Assembly (NCBI GenBank): GCA_946478235.1
Contig: CAMLBF010000004.1
Coordinates: 186,001 to 250,000 of the forward strand
Length of the DNA stretch: 64,000 nucleotides
From: an uncultured Bartonella sp.
Lineage (GTDB): Bacteria > Pseudomonadota > Alphaproteobacteria > Rhizobiales > Rhizobiaceae
Reading direction: 5' to 3'
Numbering within the stretch: position 1 is the stretch's first letter; each line of letters begins with the position of its first letter. A program made the translations under genes and the position numbers. The notes under the pieces were generated by a model. The model was not told the origin of the DNA. It saw only the letters and a list, made by a program, of their open reading frames with translations, and searched no databases. Below, one piece after another: positions 46,583 through 56,264 of the stretch.

Positions 46583-47653
46583 ATGTCGATGTTACGTAAA
46601 CTTTTCGTTGTTTTAAAAGTAAAGTTTTCGAAACCTAGAACCTCTTCAAGTGAAGTGGATCGCAAAACCGAATCAGTTATTTTTTTACCTGATATTGCTT
46701 ATGAAAAAACCGATGGAACGATTATAGCTGGTATACAGGCTTGGGTATACCAAACTGGAAAACGGCGTTTTCTAGAACATATTTTAAAGTTTTTTTTGAA
46801 AATTGACAAAAAAGCATTAACCGCTTCACAACAAGAACAACTTGAAGCGCGTATGAGACTATTTGGTGTAAACTCAGCAAGCGGAAAAAAGCTCGTAATT
46901 ACCAATGAAACCGGTCATGTTCTTCAGATGCCGGAAACTGGAAAAAATGGACGAAGTGAGATGCTGGCGGCTATCCAGCTCTCAGATAAAGAACATATTT
47001 CAAATATTAATTTCCAAGTGGCTGGTGACGATATATGTTGTGACGATGCTAATGTTACGGCAATCTATGCACCGTCAAAAGGCTGGTCCATTATTTCAGA
47101 TATTGATGATACAATTAAAGTTTCGTCCGTGGGAAATAAGAAAAAACTTCTCATCAATACATTTTTAGAAGATTTTGTTGCGGTTGAAAATATGGCCGCA
47201 TTTTATTCTCATATGAATCGAGCAGGCGATATCGCATATCACTACGTTTCATCATCACCTGTTGAACTATATCCTTTACTGAAAGAGTTCTTAATTTCAA
47301 CTGGTTACCCGCTTGGCTCAATACATTTGAGAGAGGCAACAAATTGGAAAAACATTATATCATTTTCGAAAATATCTAAGAAACATAAATACACGAGCAT
47401 TAAAAGAATATTGCAAGCCTACCCCAAGAGAAGCTTTTTATTGATCGGCGATTCAAGTGAAAATGACGCAGAAATCTATGCGGACTTTAAGCAGAATTTT
47501 CCGAATCAAGTTGTTGCAATCATTATTCGTAATGTCACACCTGATATCCCAGTCGCCGAAATCTGTCGTCCATTTTCCAACTTAGATAAAAGCGATTGGA
47601 TTGTTACCCATTCCGTTGATGAAATGAAAAAATTTGTTGCTGCTATCAATTAA
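46583..47653 (+). CDS. APP1-type phosphatidate phosphatase domain protein (DUF2183)
   Basis: This 356-residue protein has an N-terminal half of unknown fold and a C-terminal DUF2183/APP1 catalytic domain (~170-330). The HAD-like motif ISDIDDTIKVSS supplies the nucleophile DxDxT, followed by YHYVSSSPVELYPLL and LLIGDSSENDAEIYADF. Yeast App1 dephosphorylates phosphatidic acid; bacterial members are little studied. No signal peptide is seen. It stands between arsC and cobB without clear operon partners. Confidence 0.82.
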   Translation: MSMLRKLFVVLKVKFSKPRTSSSEVDRKTESVIFLPDIAYEKTDGTIIAGIQAWVYQTGKRRFLEHILKFFLKIDKKALTASQQEQLEARMRLFGVNSASGKKLVITNETGHVLQMPETGKNGRSEMLAAIQLSDKEHISNINFQVAGDDICCDDANVTAIYAPSKGWSIISDIDDTIKVSSVGNKKKLLINTFLEDFVAVENMAAFYSHMNRAGDIAYHYVSSSPVELYPLLKEFLISTGYPLGSIHLREATNWKNIISFSKISKKHKYTSIKRILQAYPKRSFLLIGDSSENDAEIYADFKQNFPNQVVAIIIRNVTPDIPVAEICRPFSNLDKSDWIVTHSVDEMKKFVAAIN

Positions 47654-47687
47654 CTATATCTGGTCAGTAGCAATAATTGCTGAAAAT

Positions 47688-48401
47688 TTATAGTTCTCCT
47701 AGAATTAATTTATCAACCAATTCTGGAACAGTTCTGCTAGCAGGGCCATTAATGGCATGATCAAAAATACCTGAGCTAGCGGTATTACAGGTTAGATTAA
47801 GTTCAAAACATTTGGCGCCTGCAGCGTGCGCTAGTGAAACAAAACCAGCGGCAGGATATACTGTTCCAGAAGTACCAATTGATATAAAAATATCGGCTTT
47901 GTGGAGCGCTTGTTCTATTTCATTGATATGGTAAGGCATTTCACCAAACCAAACGATATCAGGTCGAAGATGTCCTATCTGATTACAGTTCGGGCATACG
48001 CTTTCACTGGTTACATCATCACACCAAAAGCTTGTTTGCTGACACACAAGACAGATAACGTGATTCAATGTCCCATGCATATGAACCAGTTTCTTTGATC
48101 CAGCTCGTTCATGTAAATTATCGACATTCTGTGTTATAAGAAGAAAATCTCCACACCAGTGTTTCTCTAATTTAGCCAAAGCACTATGTGCTGTATTGGG
48201 AACGGCTTTAGCAGCATCTTTTCTTCTTTCATTATAAAAAGAATTCACTAAGTCAGGATTTTTGGCAAAGCCTTCCGGCGTTGCAACATCTTCTATCTGG
48301 TATTTGTTCCAAGTCCCATCACTTCCACGAAATGTTTCAAGTCCTGACTCGGCAGAGATGCCAGCGCCCGTCAAAATAGCGATATTGTTTAATTTGCTCA
48401 T
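47688..48401 (-). CDS. cobB: NAD-dependent protein deacylase, class III sirtuin
   Basis: This 237-residue sirtuin has GAGISAESGLETFRGSDGTW (~12-31), the NAD pocket TQNVDNLHERAG (~95), the catalytic His in HMHGTL (~112), and a zinc ribbon with CLVCQQ and CPNCNQ. The YNERR motif near residue 56 (Tyr plus Arg) marks class III enzymes that remove succinyl/malonyl groups as well as acetyl. It is on the minus strand, divergent from the following helical-repeat gene. Confidence 0.94.
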   Translation of the reverse strand: MSKLNNIAILTGAGISAESGLETFRGSDGTWNKYQIEDVATPEGFAKNPDLVNSFYNERRKDAAKAVPNTAHSALAKLEKHWCGDFLLITQNVDNLHERAGSKKLVHMHGTLNHVICLVCQQTSFWCDDVTSESVCPNCNQIGHLRPDIVWFGEMPYHINEIEQALHKADIFISIGTSGTVYPAAGFVSLAHAAGAKCFELNLTCNTASSGIFDHAINGPASRTVPELVDKLILGEL

Positions 48402-48475
48402 TTATTACTCACCGCTTATAAGTTAGTTTTTCTTTTGCCAGAAATGTTTATTTTATGCATCGTTTATTTTGAAAA

Positions 48476-48480
48476 AAGGA
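48476..48480 (+). promoter_or_regulatory. Shine-Dalgarno site for the helical-repeat protein
   Basis: AAGGA lies 9 bp before an in-frame TTG at 48490. This favours TTG 48490 over TTG 48469, which lies upstream of the site. Confidence 0.45.
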
Positions 48481-48489
48481 ATAGGTTGC

Positions 48490-50502
48490 TTGTCTCTGGA
48501 TAGTGAAAGCAAAAAATCGCTTCGGCAGAAGGTCGAAGATGCGGACTTGGCATTGGCACTAAAGAAACGTGCTGATAACGATACGACATGGGCAGATGCC
48601 CAAATAGAATTGTCTGATGCACTGTTGGAATTGGCAGATGCTGAAGATAGTGATGAAAATGCCCTTGAATACTATAAGCAAGCAGCAAACGGTTTTAAAA
48701 AAGCATTGGAAGTTTATACATGCAAAACTGATTTCGCCCGTTGGGGAGGGATAACAGTTTCATGTGTACGTTGCTTACGCAACTTATCTATTCGTGAAAA
48801 TACGGCAATATCTGTTTTACGTCTTAAACATTGTCTGGCAATGTTAGATGATGTGTATCAGGCATTACCTGATGACAATAGTGCAATTGATCGTGCGCTG
48901 GTATTAACTGAGAAAGGACATGTTCACCGTGTTCTAGCTGACATAGATTTAATAAGAGAACGGCATAAAAACCTAGAATGTGCATTAAATGCATTTGATA
49001 GTTCAGCCAGTATTTTGCGTCAAAAAGAAAACTTTCATTTTTGGTCGCTTGCGATTTCTGCCTCTGCATTTGTGTCAAGTGAACTTGCCCGTATGGAAAC
49101 GGCAGATAAACTGCAAGATAGTCTTAAAAGTGCGGTTAAGCGGTTTGAGACTGCACTGGCTTATTTTCCAGATAATGAGCAACCGCAAGACCTTTCTTAT
49201 CTTTACTTTGAATTGGGAAGAGTCTTAACGCAACTTGCTACAATTGCCGAAAAGGGTGAGCAAAGACCGCTTTTGGAAAAAGCAATTGATGCTTTTGGAA
49301 AAGCTCGTTCGGCGTTGAATGACGACATGAATGATAATGTATTTGTTCGACTACAAAATGAAACGGCGATGGCTCTCTCGCTTCTTGCACAACAAAAAAC
49401 TGACGCTGAGGCAATCGCACTATTGGAGAAGTCTGTCGCACTCTACAGGAATAATATCGAACGTATAGGTGAAGACGGAGATCCCGTTATTAAAGCGGTT
49501 CTCTTTGGAAATCTGGGTAAAGATCTGACACAGATCGCAAATCTCATATCCGTTCCGTCCCGGAGTTTAGAAAAAAGATATCAAGCAATTAACGCTTTGC
49601 GACACGCTATAGGTCGAGAGGTAAAAAATGTTCGTATACTTGATTGGCTTTCTTATTTTGTAGAGTTGGGTGCAGCTCTTCAAGCTGCTGGTAATTTAGA
49701 AGCAGGTGAGAAGCGTAATGATATTTTTAGAGAAGCGATAAAATTATATACTGAAGCACTACAAGAAATTCCACAACCGCATAAAGGTGAACTTGTTATA
49801 AAGCTCTTACAATGGCGCGCGCTAGCACGCGCTAATCTTGGGGAAAAGGACCACACCCAAGACGGTATGATACTTTTAAAACAAGCTGAACTTGATTTTC
49901 GTATGGCATTAGCGAAGCTTGACCAGAATGAAAATAAGCCTGATCTTTTTAGGTTGTATGTCAATCTTGCGCATTTGCTTTACACAATGGCACGCCGTAC
50001 AGATTCAGAAAAACCAGAGGTTTTATTGCAATCAGCAAATGATGCCGTTCTTGCTGCGCTTTCTATAAAAGGCGACGACTTTGACCAAACAGATGATGAA
50101 CATCTTGCTGCTATTAGTCATCGCGCTCTAGTTTTGTGGCGATTAGGAAATATAAGTGGAGATAAGACACACTTTCTCATCGCGCAAAATATTTACGAAG
50201 AACTTATGAAAGCTCCACTGTTACATGACAATTCAGAAAATTTGATGCGTGTCAAAAATAACTATGCTCATTTTCTCATGGATTGGTCGGATAAATTGTC
50301 TACAGTAGAAGCCAAACTATGTTTAGAAAAAGTAACAAAGTTGCTGGATGAGCTTCGAAATTTTGTTCAAGCTGAACAAGACGATGAAGCATTGAGCGAA
50401 TACAATGATATGCTTTTACAGGTCAAGGATAAGCAAAGTCGTTTAGCGCGTAAATGGTGGCATAAGTTATGGCCGTTTAATAAGTATGGAAAGGCTGCAT
50501 AG
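48490..50502 (+). CDS. Large TPR-like helical-repeat protein, function unknown
   Basis: From TTG 48490 the product has about 670 residues. It is almost entirely alpha-helical and acidic, with irregular TPR-like units across its length: AL-x-Y-Y-KQAA-x-GF-KKALE (~60), ALAYFPDNEQPQDLSYLYFELGRVL (~220), AIKLYTEALQEIP (~415) and NDAVLAALS (~520). There is no signal peptide and no membrane segment except a weak aromatic C-terminus (RKWWHKLWPFNKYG). I cannot name its family; a scaffold role is inference. No partner gene lies in the same operon. The stop codon lies inside the loop of the following hairpin. Confidence 0.6.
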   Translation: MSLDSESKKSLRQKVEDADLALALKKRADNDTTWADAQIELSDALLELADAEDSDENALEYYKQAANGFKKALEVYTCKTDFARWGGITVSCVRCLRNLSIRENTAISVLRLKHCLAMLDDVYQALPDDNSAIDRALVLTEKGHVHRVLADIDLIRERHKNLECALNAFDSSASILRQKENFHFWSLAISASAFVSSELARMETADKLQDSLKSAVKRFETALAYFPDNEQPQDLSYLYFELGRVLTQLATIAEKGEQRPLLEKAIDAFGKARSALNDDMNDNVFVRLQNETAMALSLLAQQKTDAEAIALLEKSVALYRNNIERIGEDGDPVIKAVLFGNLGKDLTQIANLISVPSRSLEKRYQAINALRHAIGREVKNVRILDWLSYFVELGAALQAAGNLEAGEKRNDIFREAIKLYTEALQEIPQPHKGELVIKLLQWRALARANLGEKDHTQDGMILLKQAELDFRMALAKLDQNENKPDLFRLYVNLAHLLYTMARRTDSEKPEVLLQSANDAVLAALSIKGDDFDQTDDEHLAAISHRALVLWRLGNISGDKTHFLIAQNIYEELMKAPLLHDNSENLMRVKNNYAHFLMDWSDKLSTVEAKLCLEKVTKLLDELRNFVQAEQDDEALSEYNDMLLQVKDKQSRLARKWWHKLWPFNKYGKAA

Positions 50503-50517
50503 ATTTGCAGCCTTTAA
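50491..50517. terminator. Hairpin between convergent genes
   Basis: AAGGCTGC / GCAGCCTT with an 8-nt loop includes the TAG stop of the repeat protein. It may terminate both this gene and the L,D-transpeptidase gene coming from the right. Confidence 0.55.
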
Positions 50518-50538
50518 AAAATGTCACCTATAATTATT

Positions 50539-51780
50539 CTAATCCGTAAATTGCACAACAACACCTGGTTTTACAATTTTGGCCAATTCCTGTGCATCCC
50601 AATTTGTTAACCGAATACAACCGTGACTTGATGTTTTCCCGATTCGTGAAGGGTCAGGTGTGCCGTGAATGCCATAAGTCGGTTTTGATAATGCTATCCA
50701 TACAGTTCCAACCGGACCATTGGGGCCAGGTGGAATTGTTAAGATTTGATCATTGCTACCCTGTTTGAAATTGATCTTCGGGTTGTAGGTATAATTCGGA
50801 TTTAATGCTATGCGTTCCACTTGTACTGTGCCCGATGGCGAAGGATTATCGGTTGATCCTATTGTCGCAGGATAAGCAACAATCAACCGGCCTTCAGCAT
50901 TATAGCCGCGTACCTGTTTTCGCGCTTTATCCGCTATTATTCGAGCAACATTGCCTCGTTTGGGAAGTTTCAAATTCGGAACTTTGATTGTTTCTCCAGC
51001 ATGGGAAAAGTGTGCTCCTGGATTTAGTTGCTGTAGAAATGCTTCATCTATGTGAAATCTTTCGGCCAACATTTCTCGCACAGAGGTATAGGCCATAGCC
51101 GGCATTTGCGCTTTTTGAGCATAATCCGACGGAATTGATGGAGCATAATATTGGTTGATATCACTTTCTGTAATTGTGTATTGCGTAAAAGCTGGTCCAC
51201 CGGTTGCTTCCAGTGCTGCATCGAGCCGTGCCTTGTCATTAGGGTCAATGAAGCGTCCACTAATTTCACTTGCAGCTGCAGATGCTTTGTCGAAATTACT
51301 TCCAACTAATCCATCGATTGCCCCAGGAGAGGATCCAATGCGATCCATCAGAATTTGAACTGCGGCAACGGTCTCTTTAGCCTGAGGAAGGCGAATAGCT
51401 GGTGCATTATCATTAGGTGTTCCATTTGATTGATAAGCAGGTGCATTAGGCGCCTCTGGGACGTCACGATCATAGGGATAACCGCTATCCATGGGACCTT
51501 GATTCATTGCTCCTAACGGCGGTGGAGTTTCACCTTGTGGATAACTTGACGGTTCTTCGACGCGAACAATATTTCCTCTCTCATCAACAACAATGCGGCG
51601 TCCATATTGATCTTGATAAACATGTACTTGGTTATGATTTTGCGGCATTTCACTCGGATCATAAAGTTGAGCCAATTCTATAGGGTGATGCCCGTCTTTG
51701 CTTTCGTGTGCCTGAACGAGATCGATAGAGGTTGTTGTGAGCGTTATTGTTACCGTGGAACAAAGAATGAGACGTGACAT
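50539..51780 (-). CDS. L,D-transpeptidase (YkuD family)
   Basis: This 413-residue envelope protein has a signal-like hydrophobic N-terminus (~1-23) and a Pro-rich linker. An inserted repeat-like region (~135-230) and a LysM-like segment (FHIDEAFLQQLNPG...ETIKVPN) precede the YkuD catalytic domain (~285-413). The active site is SSHGCIRLTN with His and Cys near residues 388-390, and a preceding HGTPDP motif. It forms 3-3 peptidoglycan cross-links or attaches proteins to the wall. Such enzymes are numerous in Rhizobiales, so no specific symbol is given. Confidence 0.9.
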   Translation of the reverse strand: MSRLILCSTVTITLTTTSIDLVQAHESKDGHHPIELAQLYDPSEMPQNHNQVHVYQDQYGRRIVVDERGNIVRVEEPSSYPQGETPPPLGAMNQGPMDSGYPYDRDVPEAPNAPAYQSNGTPNDNAPAIRLPQAKETVAAVQILMDRIGSSPGAIDGLVGSNFDKASAAASEISGRFIDPNDKARLDAALEATGGPAFTQYTITESDINQYYAPSIPSDYAQKAQMPAMAYTSVREMLAERFHIDEAFLQQLNPGAHFSHAGETIKVPNLKLPKRGNVARIIADKARKQVRGYNAEGRLIVAYPATIGSTDNPSPSGTVQVERIALNPNYTYNPKINFKQGSNDQILTIPPGPNGPVGTVWIALSKPTYGIHGTPDPSRIGKTSSHGCIRLTNWDAQELAKIVKPGVVVQFTD

Positions 51781-52132
51781 AGATAACCGTTACAAAACTG
51801 TTTTGAATAAAGGATGCTTAATACAATAGTAAGAACCAGTATAGCAGCTAAAAGGCAGAAAAATGGTATATCAGGACTATCTTTTTATTATTATCAATTG
51901 ACTACTTGTTTCTTAAAAAAATCATAAAACTATACGTGTCAAAATTTTGAAAATTCAAGATATCCTTAATAACAATGAGGGAACCCAATTTTATACCTAA
52001 ATTGAATAGGAACCTTGATTGGTGATTCTTTTCCCTATGGTGATCCGGTGCCAAATAATTTTAAAAAGCATCTTACCACGGCTCTTTTGATAAAAGCTGT
52101 TTTTGTAAAATAATCAGGGATTGCAATATCTA
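51781..52132. other. 352-bp region upstream of the L,D-transpeptidase gene
   Basis: AT-rich, no gene supported. It should contain the transpeptidase promoter (minus strand). A 12-bp palindrome TCAAAATTTTGA (around 51939-51950) and a partial hairpin GCTCTTTT...AAAAGC followed by T (about 52081-52105) are visible. No EcfG promoter pattern was found, although two GGAACC half-sites occur. Confidence 0.45.
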
Positions 52133-52207
<75 letters not shown>

Positions 52208-52371
52208 TAGAAAATCATTTTCGGGGCGGGTTTTGCCACATTGTTTAAAAATTGGCAAGAAGGCAATTGTATTTACACGAAGAAAAATAGCATAGTTTTC
52301 ATATGTCTGGAATTTTTTCCATGTTAGTGGTAAGCAAAAATTTCATCTTTAGTAATTTATAGGTTTGCGTC

Positions 52372-52536
52372 ATGTCAGATACGACAGCTCAACAGCGCCG
52401 CAAGGAACGACTTGCCAAACAATTACGCACTAATCTTGTGCGCCGCAAACAACAGGCGCGCGAGAGAGAAGAAGTCGGTTTTTTAAACGAACAACAGCAG
52501 AATACTGAAGAACAACCAGAAAAAACGTCAACATAA
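52372..52536 (+). CDS. Conserved small basic protein before murA
   Basis: A 54-codon gene starts ATG 52372 and ends TAA 52534-52536. The product begins MSDTTAQQRRKERLAKQLR, is a highly charged single helix (Arg/Lys-rich then Glu/Gln-rich), and ends PEKTST. Similar 50-65 residue proteins preceding murA occur in Rhizobiales, from memory. Upstream AGGTTTGCGTC is a weak ribosome-binding site. Function unknown. Codon usage and the amphipathic pattern favour a real gene. Confidence 0.65.
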   Translation: MSDTTAQQRRKERLAKQLRTNLVRRKQQAREREEVGFLNEQQQNTEEQPEKTST

Positions 52537-52650
52537 GTTCAATTGTGGTTTGATAATGTATTCCTATTTATAATTTTGAGAAAAACTATCAAACTAAATA
52601 AACGCCGATTATTGTTGTCGGCAATGAAAATGACAGAAAGGCTTTAAGAG

Positions 52651-53940
52651 ATGGATCGTATCAAGATAGTTGGAGGGAATAGGTTAAATGGCATCATTCC
52701 AATTTCGGGTGCCAAAAACGCCGCCTTGCCACTCATGATAGCCTCTCTATTAACGGATGATACGCTAACTTTAGATAATGTTCCTCACCTTGCTGATGTT
52801 GAACAACTTATCAGAATATTAAGCAATCATGGTGTTGATTATTCTGTAAACGGTCGGCGGCAACATCAGGATGGCGCTTATTCCCGTACAGTGCATTTTA
52901 CAGCTCGTAATATTGTAACAACACGTGCGCCTTATGAACTTGTGTCAAAAATGCGGGCAAGCTTTTGGGTTATTGGTCCGCTTATCGCGCGTATGGGACA
53001 GGCTTGTGTCTCACTTCCTGGTGGTTGTGCAATTGGTACGCGACCAGTTGATTTTATTTTACAAGGCTTGGAAGCTCTTGGTACGGAACTAAATATAGAA
53101 AATGGTTATGTCCATGCGCGCGCACCAAAAGGTTTGCAAGGGGCGGAGTATACTTTTCCCAAAGTAACGGTTGGTGGTACCCATGTAATGTTAATGGCTG
53201 CAAGTTTGGCCAAGGGGCAAACGATATTGCATAATTCTGCATGTGAGCCTGAGGTTGTAAATCTCGCTGAATGCCTTAATGAAATGGGAGCAAAAATCAA
53301 AGGCGCTGGTACTCCAACAATTTATATCGAAGGTGTAGATAGTTTGTCTGGAGCACGTGTCAAAGTTATTTCTGACAGAATAGAAACTGGAACTTATGCC
53401 ATGGCTGTTGCAATGACGGGTGGCGATGTGTTGTTAAAAGATGCGCGTCCAGATTATTTGCGTTCTGTGTTGGATACTCTGTCCCAAACGGGTCTTGAGA
53501 TTAAAGAAAGTGAAGAGGGAATTCGGGTTTCAAGAGATGGTCTGGATATTGTGCCAGTTGATATTGAAACACAACCATTCCCGGGATTTCCGACAGATTT
53601 GCAAGCCCAATTTATGGGGTTAATGACGCGTGCTAAAGGCACCTCTCATATCACAGAAACAATTTTTGAAAATCGTTTTATGCATGTACAAGAACTTGCA
53701 CGATTGGGAGCGCATATTTCATTATCTGGTCAGACTGCAACTATTGAAGGTGTCGATGAATTACAAGGCGCGCAAGTTATGGCGACAGACTTGCGAGCAT
53801 CTGTCTCTTTGGTAATAGCAGCTTTGGCTGCTCGGGGAGAAACCACAGTCAATCGTGTATATCACCTTGATCGTGGATTTGAACGACTGGAAGAAAAGCT
53901 TTCAAATTGTGGTGCACAGATTGAACGTATTAGTGGTTAA
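52651..53940 (+). CDS. murA: UDP-N-acetylglucosamine 1-carboxyvinyltransferase MurA
   Basis: This 429-residue EPSP-synthase-fold enzyme has Lys22 in ISGAKNAALPLM, the catalytic/fosfomycin-target Cys126 in LPGGCAIGTRPVD, a VTVGGTHVMLMA motif and the C-terminal TDLRASVSLVIAALAARG. It performs the first committed step of peptidoglycan synthesis. A cysteine at the active loop predicts fosfomycin sensitivity at the target level. It heads a conserved alphaproteobacterial run with the DUF2948 gene and hisD. Confidence 0.97.
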   Translation: MDRIKIVGGNRLNGIIPISGAKNAALPLMIASLLTDDTLTLDNVPHLADVEQLIRILSNHGVDYSVNGRRQHQDGAYSRTVHFTARNIVTTRAPYELVSKMRASFWVIGPLIARMGQACVSLPGGCAIGTRPVDFILQGLEALGTELNIENGYVHARAPKGLQGAEYTFPKVTVGGTHVMLMAASLAKGQTILHNSACEPEVVNLAECLNEMGAKIKGAGTPTIYIEGVDSLSGARVKVISDRIETGTYAMAVAMTGGDVLLKDARPDYLRSVLDTLSQTGLEIKESEEGIRVSRDGLDIVPVDIETQPFPGFPTDLQAQFMGLMTRAKGTSHITETIFENRFMHVQELARLGAHISLSGQTATIEGVDELQGAQVMATDLRASVSLVIAALAARGETTVNRVYHLDRGFERLEEKLSNCGAQIERISG

Positions 53941-54021
53941 TGGCACTATAGGCGAATACCACTATAATATATAATGGTTGTTGCATGTAATTTGTTTACA
54001 ACATCAGAATGGGGTGGGGCG

Positions 54022-54465
54022 ATGCCGCTTTTAAAACTAATTGCTATGGATGACGAAGATCTTGAGATTTTTTCTGAGCATCTACAAGATTCAGTTGTAA
54101 AAGTTAGTGATTTCGATTGGCGGTGTCGGGAAAATCGTTTCATCGCTCTGATGAATCGTTTTGCATGGGAAGAACAATTAAGTGGCGGTCTGGTTTCAAG
54201 ACAAAAAGCTGGAGAACGTCGTCGATCGGCATTACGGTTTGATCGTGTTTTATCGGTAAAAACCCGTGGTTTTGACTTAAAAAAGAAAGATGATGTTTTA
54301 TCACTGTTAACGATTCAATTTTTGCCCACAACGGCTCCAGCTGGAATCTTGACACTTATTTTTTCAGGGGAAGCTGCAATTCGTTTGGAAGTTGAATGTA
54401 TTGAAGCGCAATTGACGGATCTTGGTCCTGTTTGGCAGGCTAAGGCCAATCCAAAACACAAATAG
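54022..54465 (+). CDS. DUF2948 family protein
   Basis: From ATG 54022 the product has 147 residues. It starts MPLLKLIAMDDEDLEIFSEHLQDSVVK and contains FDWRCRENRFIALMNRFAWEE and ERRRSALRFDRVLSVKTRGFD, the conserved core of DUF2948, found mainly in alphaproteobacteria between murA and hisD. Function unknown. GGGGTGGGG precedes the start. The open frame extends 48 bp upstream, but those residues are not family-like. Confidence 0.85.
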   Translation: MPLLKLIAMDDEDLEIFSEHLQDSVVKVSDFDWRCRENRFIALMNRFAWEEQLSGGLVSRQKAGERRRSALRFDRVLSVKTRGFDLKKKDDVLSLLTIQFLPTTAPAGILTLIFSGEAAIRLEVECIEAQLTDLGPVWQAKANPKHK

Positions 54466-54490
54466 ATATTTATTGGGTGAGAAAATAATT

Positions 54491-55783
54491 ATGGTTCAAG
54501 TTCTTCGTCAATCTGCAGATAATTTTGAAACAGAATTTAAAGCTTTTCTGGGATCAAAACGAGAAGTTTCGCAAAGTGTGGATGATACTGTACGGGCTAT
54601 AATTCATAAAGTGCGAGAAGATGGCGATAAAGCACTTATCGATTATTCTATGAAATTTGATAGGGTTGATCTTTCTTCTATAGGTATTCAAGTAACAGAA
54701 CAGGAAATTGAAGAAGCTATAAGCAAAGTTGAAGCGAAAACATTGGAAGCTCTACAACTCGCTCATGACCGTATTTCTTTATATCACAAGAAACAATTGC
54801 CCCAAAATGAGAGTTTTACGGATCCTCTTGGTGTTGAACTTGGCTGGCGTTGGACAGCGGTACAATCGGTTGGACTTTATGTTCCAGGAGGAACAGCAAG
54901 TTATCCTAGCTCAGTATTAATGAATGCTGTGCCGGCAAAGGTGGCAGGTGTTGAACGCATTGTAATGGTTGTTCCCGCACCAGATGGAAAAATAAATCCT
55001 CTTGTGCTGGCTGCAGCAAAATTAGGTGGTGTTAACGAAATATACCGAGTAGGGGGAGCACAGGCAATCGCTGCACTTGCTTATGGAACAGAGACGATTG
55101 ATCCTGTTGTTAAAATCGTCGGTCCAGGAAATGCTTATGTGGCTGCTGCCAAAAGACAAGTTTTTGGTAAAGTCGGTATTGACATGATAGCGGGTCCATC
55201 AGAAGTTTTAGTGTTAGCAGATAAATACAATGACGCGGATTGGATTGCTGCTGATTTGCTAGCTCAAGCAGAACATGACACTGCAGCCCAATCAATCTTG
55301 ATGACAGATGATGAAGCTTTCGCTAACGCTGTTATGAATGCGGTCGACACACAGTTAAAAACTTTGTTACGGGGGCAAACGGCAGCTGCGAGTTGGCGCG
55401 ATTTCGGGGCAGTTATTCTTGTTGATGATTTCCAATCTGCTTTGCCTTTGGCCAATCGAATAGCTCCAGAACATATGGAACTTGCGGTCGAAAATCCTGA
55501 AGTATTGCTATCGAATATTAAAAATGCTGGTGCTATTTTTATAGGTCGTTATACGCCGGAAGTTATTGGTGATTATGTTGGTGGATCAAATCATGTATTG
55601 CCGACAGCTCGTTCTGCCCGTTTTTCATCTGGTTTATCGGTATTGGATTATATGAAGCGCAGCTCCATCTTAAAACTTGGGGCTGAGCAATTGCGTGTAC
55701 TTGGTCCTGCAGCAATAGAACTTGCAAATGCTGAAGGCCTGCAAGCACATGGTCGATCCGTTGCAGTTCGGTTAAACCTTTAG
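54491..55783 (+). CDS. hisD: Histidinol dehydrogenase
   Basis: This 430-residue protein from ATG 54491 contains [26 protein letters not shown] (~127), [34 protein letters not shown] (~210), the zinc/catalytic DLLAQAEHD, and IAPEHMEL (~325) with [13 protein letters not shown]. It performs the last two oxidations of L-histidine synthesis. It is separated from the other his genes, as is common in this murA-hisD cluster. Confidence 0.96.
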   Translation: MVQVLRQSADNFETEFKAFLGSKREVSQSVDDTVRAIIHKVREDGDKALIDYSMKFDRVDLSSIGIQVTEQEIEEAISKVEAKTLEALQLAHDRISLYHKKQLPQNESFTDPLGVELGWRWTAVQSVGLYVPGGTASYPSSVLMNAVPAKVAGVERIVMVVPAPDGKINPLVLAAAKLGGVNEIYRVGGAQAIAALAYGTETIDPVVKIVGPGNAYVAAAKRQVFGKVGIDMIAGPSEVLVLADKYNDADWIAADLLAQAEHDTAAQSILMTDDEAFANAVMNAVDTQLKTLLRGQTAAASWRDFGAVILVDDFQSALPLANRIAPEHMELAVENPEVLLSNIKNAGAIFIGRYTPEVIGDYVGGSNHVLPTARSARFSSGLSVLDYMKRSSILKLGAEQLRVLGPAAIELANAEGLQAHGRSVAVRLNL

Positions 55784-55793
55784 GGGTAAAAAT

Positions 55794-56264
55794 TTGCAAA
55801 ATAGGCGACTGATTGATGTTGAACTAGATGAGACAATTGGGCGCTCTACGCCTGAAATTGAACATGAGCGCGCAGTCGCAATTTTTGACCTTATTGAAGA
55901 GAATAGTTTTGTACCCGTCGGTGATACGGGAGATGGCCCTTACCGTTTGAAGTTGTCTCTCGTCGAAAAGCGCCTTGTATTTGATATTTTTCGAGAAGAT
56001 GGAAAATGGGTGACAACCCATATTCTTTCTCTCACTCCATTCCGTAGGATCGTTAAGGATTACTACATGATTTGTGATAGTTATTACGAAGCTATTCGTT
56101 CTGCAACGCCAACAAAAATTGAAGCCATTGATATGGGTCGGCGGGGCTTGCATAATGATGGATCAAATACATTGCGCGAACGATTACATGGTAAAATTGA
56201 TATAGATTTTAAAACCGCACGTCGGTTATTTACGTTACTTTGTGTTTTATATTGGAAGGGATGA
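55794..56264 (+). CDS. UPF0262 family protein
   Basis: This 156-residue protein starts at TTG 55794, 7 bp after AGGGG, and reads (M)[38 protein letters not shown], the defining block of UPF0262. It continues with [25 protein letters not shown] and a C-terminal [10 protein letters not shown]. The family is restricted to alphaproteobacteria and has no known function. The stop overlaps the next start by ATGA. Confidence 0.9.
   Translation: MQNRRLIDVELDETIGRSTPEIEHERAVAIFDLIEENSFVPVGDTGDGPYRLKLSLVEKRLVFDIFREDGKWVTTHILSLTPFRRIVKDYYMICDSYYEAIRSATPTKIEAIDMGRRGLHNDGSNTLRERLHGKIDIDFKTARRLFTLLCVLYWKG

Noticed and set aside
50529-50545. Half ICE-like sequence ATAATTATTCTAAT near the L,D-transpeptidase stop
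   Set aside because: Only one arm matches and it lies at the 3' end of the gene, not in a promoter.
51960-52040. Two GGAACC hexamers as possible EcfG promoters
   Set aside because: No CGTT at 16-17 bp downstream, and neither precedes a co-oriented gene at suitable distance.
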